Below the pieces are notes generated by a model. It had not been told where the DNA came from. It worked only from the letters and a program-made list of their open reading frames with translations, and did no database searches. Position numbers and translations under genes: made by a program. DNA of 64,000 bases from Coenobita brevimanus. Lineage: Eukaryota > Arthropoda > Malacostraca > Decapoda > Coenobitidae. The DNA is taken from NCBI GenBank assembly GCA_032717465.1, contig CM064655.1, positions 20,172,551 through 20,236,550 of the forward strand, given 5' to 3'. Shown piece after piece: positions 58,430 to 64,000 of this stretch. Numbering within the stretch: position 1 is the first letter of the stretch; every line of letters begins with the position of its first letter.

Positions 58430-59214
58430 CAGTCAATCCTCGTAAATCATGCGTCCATAAATCACGGATTCATAAATCATGGCTAAGTGGCTGACAGACT
58501 GCTGGCACCCTTAAGTCACTGTTAAGTTACGAAAATCGCGGACCTAGGCACCCAAGTGGGCCTTTTCTGAGGAGAATCGTAAACCGTGGCATTCAATTTG
58601 AAAATCGCGACCCAACAACCAATTACCACGCATCCCTGGTGGCAAGTGTGCATACTAATGCCGCCATGTTGTTGTTGTTCTTGTCCCGCCAGTCCACACA
58701 CTACAGACCGACGTCATGGAGTACGAGAGTTAGCTGCCTATTTTGTGCAACTTTCCCCCGCCTCCTACCTGCCATGGCCCCTCCTGACCCCCCAATGAAG
58801 CGCTCTAAGCAGTATGGTGTCAAGAAGCTGCCGCAGTTGTCGTACAGTCAACTTTTGGAGCTCATTTGCCGGTTGAGAGGGGAGAGAAGTTTTCAAAGCT
58901 GGTGAAAGAGTTTGGGAAGAACAAGTGCGGAGAGGTTCTAAGTTTTTCCCAACACCACCTCACTCCATTCACTTAAGCAATTTCGTCATAAGATTAAGGT
59001 TAGATCCCTTAATACATGCACTGAATATTCCTAAATTTGTATGATTGTGTTTGATGGTGCCTAGATAGGTGTAGGTAGGGTGCTGTGGGGGCGAGTTGGC
59101 CAAAGTCCAGACCCAAATTAATTTTTCACATAAGAGTTATTATTCATAAATCACGGAATTCATAAATCACGGCAGTGGTCCAGACCCAAATTGCCACGAT
59201 TTACAAGGATTGAG
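58430..59214 (+). mobile_element. 785 bp Tigger-like element with a frameshifted helix-turn-helix
   Basis: The left end is CAGTCAATCCTCGTAAATCA, following TA. The right end mirrors it (CACGATTTACAAGGATTGAG). Several CATAAATCACGG motifs sit near each end. From ATG 58774 a frame gives MAPPDPPMKRSKQYGVKKLP and SYSQLLELI. After a one-base shift near 58875 it continues VERGEKFSKLVKEFGKN, together a degraded Tigger-type DNA-binding domain. No catalytic part remains. Confidence 0.75.
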
Positions 59215-59279
59215 TATACTGTATATATATATATATATATATATATACAAGTATGTAATATATATACTGTAAATTTAAA

Positions 59280-59737
59280 CAGTATACCCACGCTATATTG
59301 CTCTAATTGGGGGAAACCTGATTTGATAAATCCAAGGGTCACCCCCCCTCCCCGGGAGGATTTCAAACACTTGATTGAAAATAAATGACTGCAGTGTCAT
59401 ATTCTAGTACTGCAAATGAAAACTATATCCATTTTACATAGCTTGGCCCATAATTTCACCTTTTTGCAGCTTATTTCATATCCTTGTCATAGCATGTCTT
59501 GATGCCTAGTACAGTATTGCTATACTGTATAGTAATCTGTTATTACAACTCAGCTATCACAGTGGGGAGAGGACAATTTCAGGCCAGTTTGGAGTAAAAA
59601 GGGTAGGAAGCACATGTGCTGTACACTGTACCACTCCATTTGTTGATCTTGTTTCAGTATAGCCGATGAAATTTGGGTGGGCTCAGTAGCATTCAGTATG
59701 ATATATCCAAAATCTGTTACATTGAGGTTCTGAATAG
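59280..59737. mobile_element. 458 bp MITE, relative of 24052-24500
   Basis: Begins CAGTATACCCACGCTATATT and shares most of its interior with 24052-24500 (TTGAAAATAAATGA, CCATTTTACA-AGCTTGGCCC, TTATTACAACTCAGC, GGCCAGTTTGGAGTAAAAA). It ends near ACATTGAGGTTCTG. The flanking TA is not preserved on the left. Confidence 0.65.
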
Positions 59738-59750
59738 CAAGGGTGTACTT

Positions 59751-59756
<6 letters not shown>

Positions 59757-59823
<67 letters not shown>

Positions 59824-59851
59824 ACTCACACACACACACACACACACACAT
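59757..59851. repeat. (GT)n then (CA)n microsatellite, palindromic in form
   Basis: About 30 GT units to 59818, then GTATGTACTC, then about 13 CA units to 59851. The opposite dinucleotides could pair into a hairpin. Confidence 0.96.
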
Positions 59852-59984
59852 ATAACCTGACACATAATATTTGCCACTTAATACTTTATTATAGCTATTA
59901 ACAATCAATAAGTCTTTTTACTAACAGTACAGTATTACACTCTTATACATGCACATTCATATCATATAGTTTTAAATTGTACCA

Positions 59985-61395
59985 TTTATAAAGGCTCCAA
60001 CATGCTAGCATGCTCTAGCCTTGATCATCTATTGGTGGCTCTCCAGGTTGCTTGATTGCTGGCAGCTGCCCTGTTCAGTCCCTTACCCCTGAGATCACAC
60101 ATTATGACCTTGTCCCAGGATTTTTTTTTTGGTCTGCCTCTCACAGTCCTACTCCTGATGTTTGCATTTCTTATCTTCCACACCTAATTGTCATCCCCCA
60201 TCGTCTCAGCATGCCCAAACCACCTCAGTCTGCCCCTCCTTATCACAGCATGAACACACTCCATTCCCATCCCTCCTCTCAACACATCAGTTGTAATCCT
60301 ACCCCTCCCCCCAGGCCTTGCCTTCAAGGATGCATTACACATCCATCTAAGCATTGTCATTTCTGTATGTTTGAGCCAGTGAATATCCTCTTCCTTTACT
60401 GCTTAAGTTTCACTACCATACAGCATTACACTCCTAACACATACTTCATATAAAGATCCCTTAGCACGTAAGGAGAGCTCTGTCAATGTCAGGAGAGGCA
60501 ACAGCTCCCTGAACTTCCTCCAACCACTTTTTAACCTAGCCACAGAACTAGCTCCAGCCCCACCTCCAGCACGTAACATGTCCCTCAAATAACCAACTCT
60601 TCTTCACTCACAAGAGACTCGCCAGCAAGACAATCCTTCCACGTCTGACAATCTCTATATGCTCTCCCCGAAACACTACACACACAAAATCAGCATTATC
60701 TCACAGTCCACCTTTAATACCATTATATCTCATGTGCACCCACTTATCACAAACTCTGCACAAGATGGAGTTACTTCCCATACACTTGTGGCAAACTGCA
60801 CTTGGCTACTCCATCTGCTTTGACAGTACTGCCACCAGCCCTTGATATCACTTTTGTTTTATGTGTTTATTGTCAAACCCATGTGCCTCATTTCATCTCT
60901 CCATTCCATAAATCCATCCTCCACCTTCCTTTCATTTTCTAAAGCCACATGAGAAAGCTTCAAGCACCATGACAAATGATAAGAGGCTCAAGACTGACTC
61001 CTGATGCATGCCAACATTCATGGAAAACTCATCACTCAAATCTCCATTCACACTCACTTGGATACAAGCACTCACATACATACTCATAACCATTCTAACC
61101 AGCCAGTCCTTAATTCTAAACTTTCTCATTGTCCATTTCACCACCTCTTTGGGGCATGTGTCCAAGGTCTTGTCTAAATCATCTAAAACAAATTACAACT
61201 CCTTCTTCTTTCCTACATATTTTTCCTGAAGCTTTCAGACAGTGAACATGGCATTAGTGGTCCCTTAAACTGGTATAAACGTAAACTGCATCTCATCATT
61301 ATTCACTCTTTCCCTTATCATACCTTCTAAAACTCTCTCCAGTACTTTCATTATCTGGTCCAGAAGTTTTATACCTCAATAATTGCATCTTTGGG
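59985..61395 (-). pseudogene. LINE family R, copy R3, 5'-truncated
   Basis: Minus strand. Frames 60932-61165 (VVKWTMRKFRIKDWLVRMVM, GDLSDEFSMNVGMHQESVLS) and 60403-60588 (RKFRELLPLLTLTELSLRAK, VRSVMLYGSET) match R1 and R2. The stretch between the GMHQ motif and the C-terminal part is shortened, and I cannot find the YADD box. The 3' end at about 59985 (AAAGGCTCCAACATGCTAGC on the plus strand) is the family terminus. Homology ends near 61395. Confidence 0.8.
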
Positions 61396-63469
61396 GGGAA
61401 ATTTTTCAGGATAGCCAAAGCAGGAACTTAAAGATTTTTGCTTCCCAATTAGCTGAATAACTGGTTCTTACAGAATAATTTACACAATGCCATATGAGCT
61501 TTTCTTTTTTTTCTTCATGAATGGAGGAGCTACTGTACAGTATATGTATATGATACATACATCCAGTGCACAGTGATTTAAAGTTCACGATAATTATTTT
61601 AATTACAGAGTTCTTTAGTCAAATAATGGAGGACTGAAACCTTTTGCAGCACCACAAGAATACCTAATGGACTGTCTGGTTTTGACATGCAGCAAGTTAT
61701 CTCAGGAGCCTTTTTATGACATGCAGATTTCTTAGTTACCCAGTATTGTGCTATATTATGGAGGTGTCAGTAATCCTTAATTGAATGTAGCTTATGTTAT
61801 AGTATCTTGGTACTGTATCACTTATGTGATGAATAATCCAGTGTGTTGAAGATGGCAGGCAGAATGAAAATATTAAAAAGGCTGAAGCATACTACTTCTT
61901 CATTTGAAATGAACAACTATCCAATTTCCTTTTCCCATCTTGAAGTGTTATCTATATCATACACAACTTTGCTTTAGATGTTGGTGTAAACACAATAATA
62001 CTTGTATTACAGTACAGAAAGGTAGTGTTCATGACTGAGACATTTCAGTAGTAATACTGAAACCTCTTTCTAGTACAGTTTGATATTATATATTTTGAGT
62101 ATTTTGGAAGTGGTGTCAGAGAATAGCAGTTATTGATATATATATACTGTATATAGTTTATGAACAAATTAAGTTGCACCAGATTACTTTCTTCATTAAG
62201 TGCTGTATCAAAAAATACTTTATTGCTTATCTGTTGTTGAAACAGAAAGAGGATGTTGCTTTTTTTTTTTTTTTTGAACAGTTGTTTTAAGATGTTTCAT
62301 GATTTTTTTTAAAACAAAAGTTATGATCTGTCATTGATTTTAGAAATGTCTCAGTTATATCTAGCTGTTATATTGTGCTAATTACTCCTTGTGGCAAGAC
62401 TTGTACTTCTAATTCTTGGGTGCTAGCAGCTTATTCATTTATACAGTATATAGCACATCATTAAGATGAAGTGCATGTAGATAAAGATAAAGTGCACCAG
62501 TACGTTCCAGCACAGTAGAACTTACTTCTTGTATTATCTTGAAAGAGATCAGTAAATTTGTAAGTTGATAGCACCTAAATATATTTTCTACAGCCAATGG
62601 TGTAATGAATATTTTGTTCTGAATTTTAATTAACATGGTTAAAATAACAGTGTGCATATTACTATAAACCATATTGTAAAGACAACTGGTGTTCAAAAAT
62701 TTTATGAACAGCAAGTAGTAGCAGTAATAAATTCATAGCGATTTAGTAAAAGCTTCTAACAAATTTTTAGAAGTATAAAACTTGCTTCGTTTGAGCTGAG
62801 GCTAAACTCAGAAAGAGCCATATCACCATTTTATGCTCCACTGCATCGTATGGATTTCATGTTACCATATTACCAGTATATTTACAGGAAGTAACAAGAA
62901 TTACAGGAAGTACTTAAAAAATGAACGTAACTTGATCCAAAATGTCTATTCCATTGATGGAAATTATTCATTGGACTATTGGCTGGTAGTTACAAACCGG
63001 GTGAAGAGTGGAGAGAGTGTCCCGGCTCTGCTAACTGTGTCATCCCCCTAGGTCCTCCTGGGTCCGTGGCTCGCGAGCCCGGCTACCCTCGCTATTCGGA
63101 TGAGAGAGGTAATGCCCCAGGCAACAATCCGTCCCAGTAGTTAGTGTGGGCCTTCTGGTTTGGCCACTGATAGCCACAAAGCTTAAGTGGCCAGCCAGTA
63201 TGGTCCACCTACCACGTCAGCACTTCACCTGCTGGTATATTCAGTTGTGCACTGCTGTGTTGACCCTGGGTTTCCATGTGTGCCTCATCTGACTGCTGAG
63301 AATTCACCCTTATCCTGTCCCTCTTAAATCATCTGTATTCTAACAACTAACAATATTAAATAAATTCTAGGTAGTAAAGAAACCTACGGCTAAACACTGC
63401 TGTGCATTTTAGTAGGGCACATTTTTTTTTTTTTTGCATTATTTTTTGCATGAATGGTATTGGTTATTA
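61396..63469. other. AT-rich DNA without a gene
   Basis: Nothing recognisable. There are T-runs at 62262-62275 and 63423-63435. A GC-richer patch at 63000-63280 includes GGCTCGCGAGCC (a palindrome near 63069), unlike its surroundings, but it has no partner in this window. Confidence 0.55.
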
Positions 63470-63870
63470 CAGTAAGACCTCACTATAACGGACTATTTGG
63501 AACTCAAACCATTCCAAAAAATAGGAGATTCCAATAAAAGTGACATCTGGACTTCCCCCTCTTAATCCAGTCTTTTTCTGATATATCAGACATTAGTCCA
63601 GATTGCATGAACGGTTTTTAAACCGTGTGTTATAACTTCGCTACATTAATCAAATGGTATAATATATATAATAACAGTGTTCTGTACACTGATAATCATG
63701 TTTTTTATTTACCTTAGTGTGGTGAACATAGCTGAAGTGGTCAGGCAGTTTGGACTGCTTCAGGCTTTATCGGACTTTTTCCGATATATAGGAATTTAGT
63801 CCGGTAGCTCCTCGAGTCCGATAAAAGCGAATTCCAGTCTATTGAAGTCCTTTATATCGAGGTTTTACTG
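63470..63870. mobile_element. 401 bp TA-flanked MITE
   Basis: The left end is CAGTAAGACCTCACTATAAC. The reverse complement of the right end is CAGTAAAACCTCGATATAAA. TA is at 63468-63469 and 63871-63872. The interior carries dispersed TCCGATATAT- and TAGTCCAG/TAGTCCGG-like motifs. Its termini are of the pogo/Tigger MITE type. No coding capacity. Confidence 0.88.
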
Positions 63871-64000
63871 TATTAATTAATTTTAATTACTAACCCCTTT
63901 GTGTTTGTGGCACGTTATTCCTTACCCCAAATTAATTTGCGTAATACAAACTACGTAATGATTGGTCGTTTAAAATTGACAAGTTTTTAAGTGCTGTATA

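Overview
This is eukaryotic, animal-type DNA. It is AT-rich, full of long (TA)n, (CA)n and (CT)n microsatellites, and packed with relics of non-LTR retrotransposons (LINEs), pogo/Tigger DNA transposons and small non-autonomous elements with TA or TTAA target sites. I see no operons, no tRNA or rRNA gene and no CRISPR array. The mixture of RTE-like, CR1-like and Jockey/I-like LINEs with many Tigger relatives fits an arthropod, and the flavour of the LINE proteins suggests a decapod crustacean. That host guess is inference with modest confidence. I found no host protein-coding gene that I can support.

Layout. 1-8 kb: copies of a hairpin-bearing SINE-like repeat, a nested pair of terminal-inverted-repeat (TIR) elements (1576-3337), a deletion derivative of the local Tigger family (5219-6297) and a small TA element (6952-7355). 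8-10.6 kb: a decayed LINE, 'family R' copy R1. 10.6-16 kb: unique-looking DNA with a few repeats. 16-23 kb: LINE R2, split by a Jockey-like LINE (H1) and by a TTAA element. 23-26 kb: three TA elements, one of them a Tigger fragment split by a TTAA element. 26.4-31.6 kb: Jockey-like LINE H2, itself split by an RTE-like LINE (A1). 33.4-38.6 kb: a Tigger-type element split by a TTAA element, then a 2.4 kb TTAA element. 38.6-45.8 kb: an RTE-like fragment pair flanking a CR1-like LINE (G), then a nearly full-length RTE-like LINE (C1). 46.4-52.6 kb: two 3.05 kb Tigger transposons in inverted orientation, one with an intact 662-codon transposase frame (T1) and one frameshifted (T2). 52.6-64 kb: LINE fragments, long TA microsatellites, a 1.05 kb element carrying a DNA-binding-domain-only Tigger frame, further TA elements, LINE R3 and a final 401 bp MITE.

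How the parts relate. T1 is the only apparently intact gene. T1 and T2 share end sequences with the short element at 5219-6297 and less closely with 33403-36219, so the window holds a candidate autonomous source and its non-autonomous relatives. All reverse transcriptases seen are broken by stops, frameshifts, deletions or changes in the catalytic (F/Y)ADD box. A SINE-like repeat (best copy 55557-55925) ends in the same sequence as the RTE-like LINEs, suggesting that it borrowed their replication machinery. The many clean nestings give a relative order of insertion.
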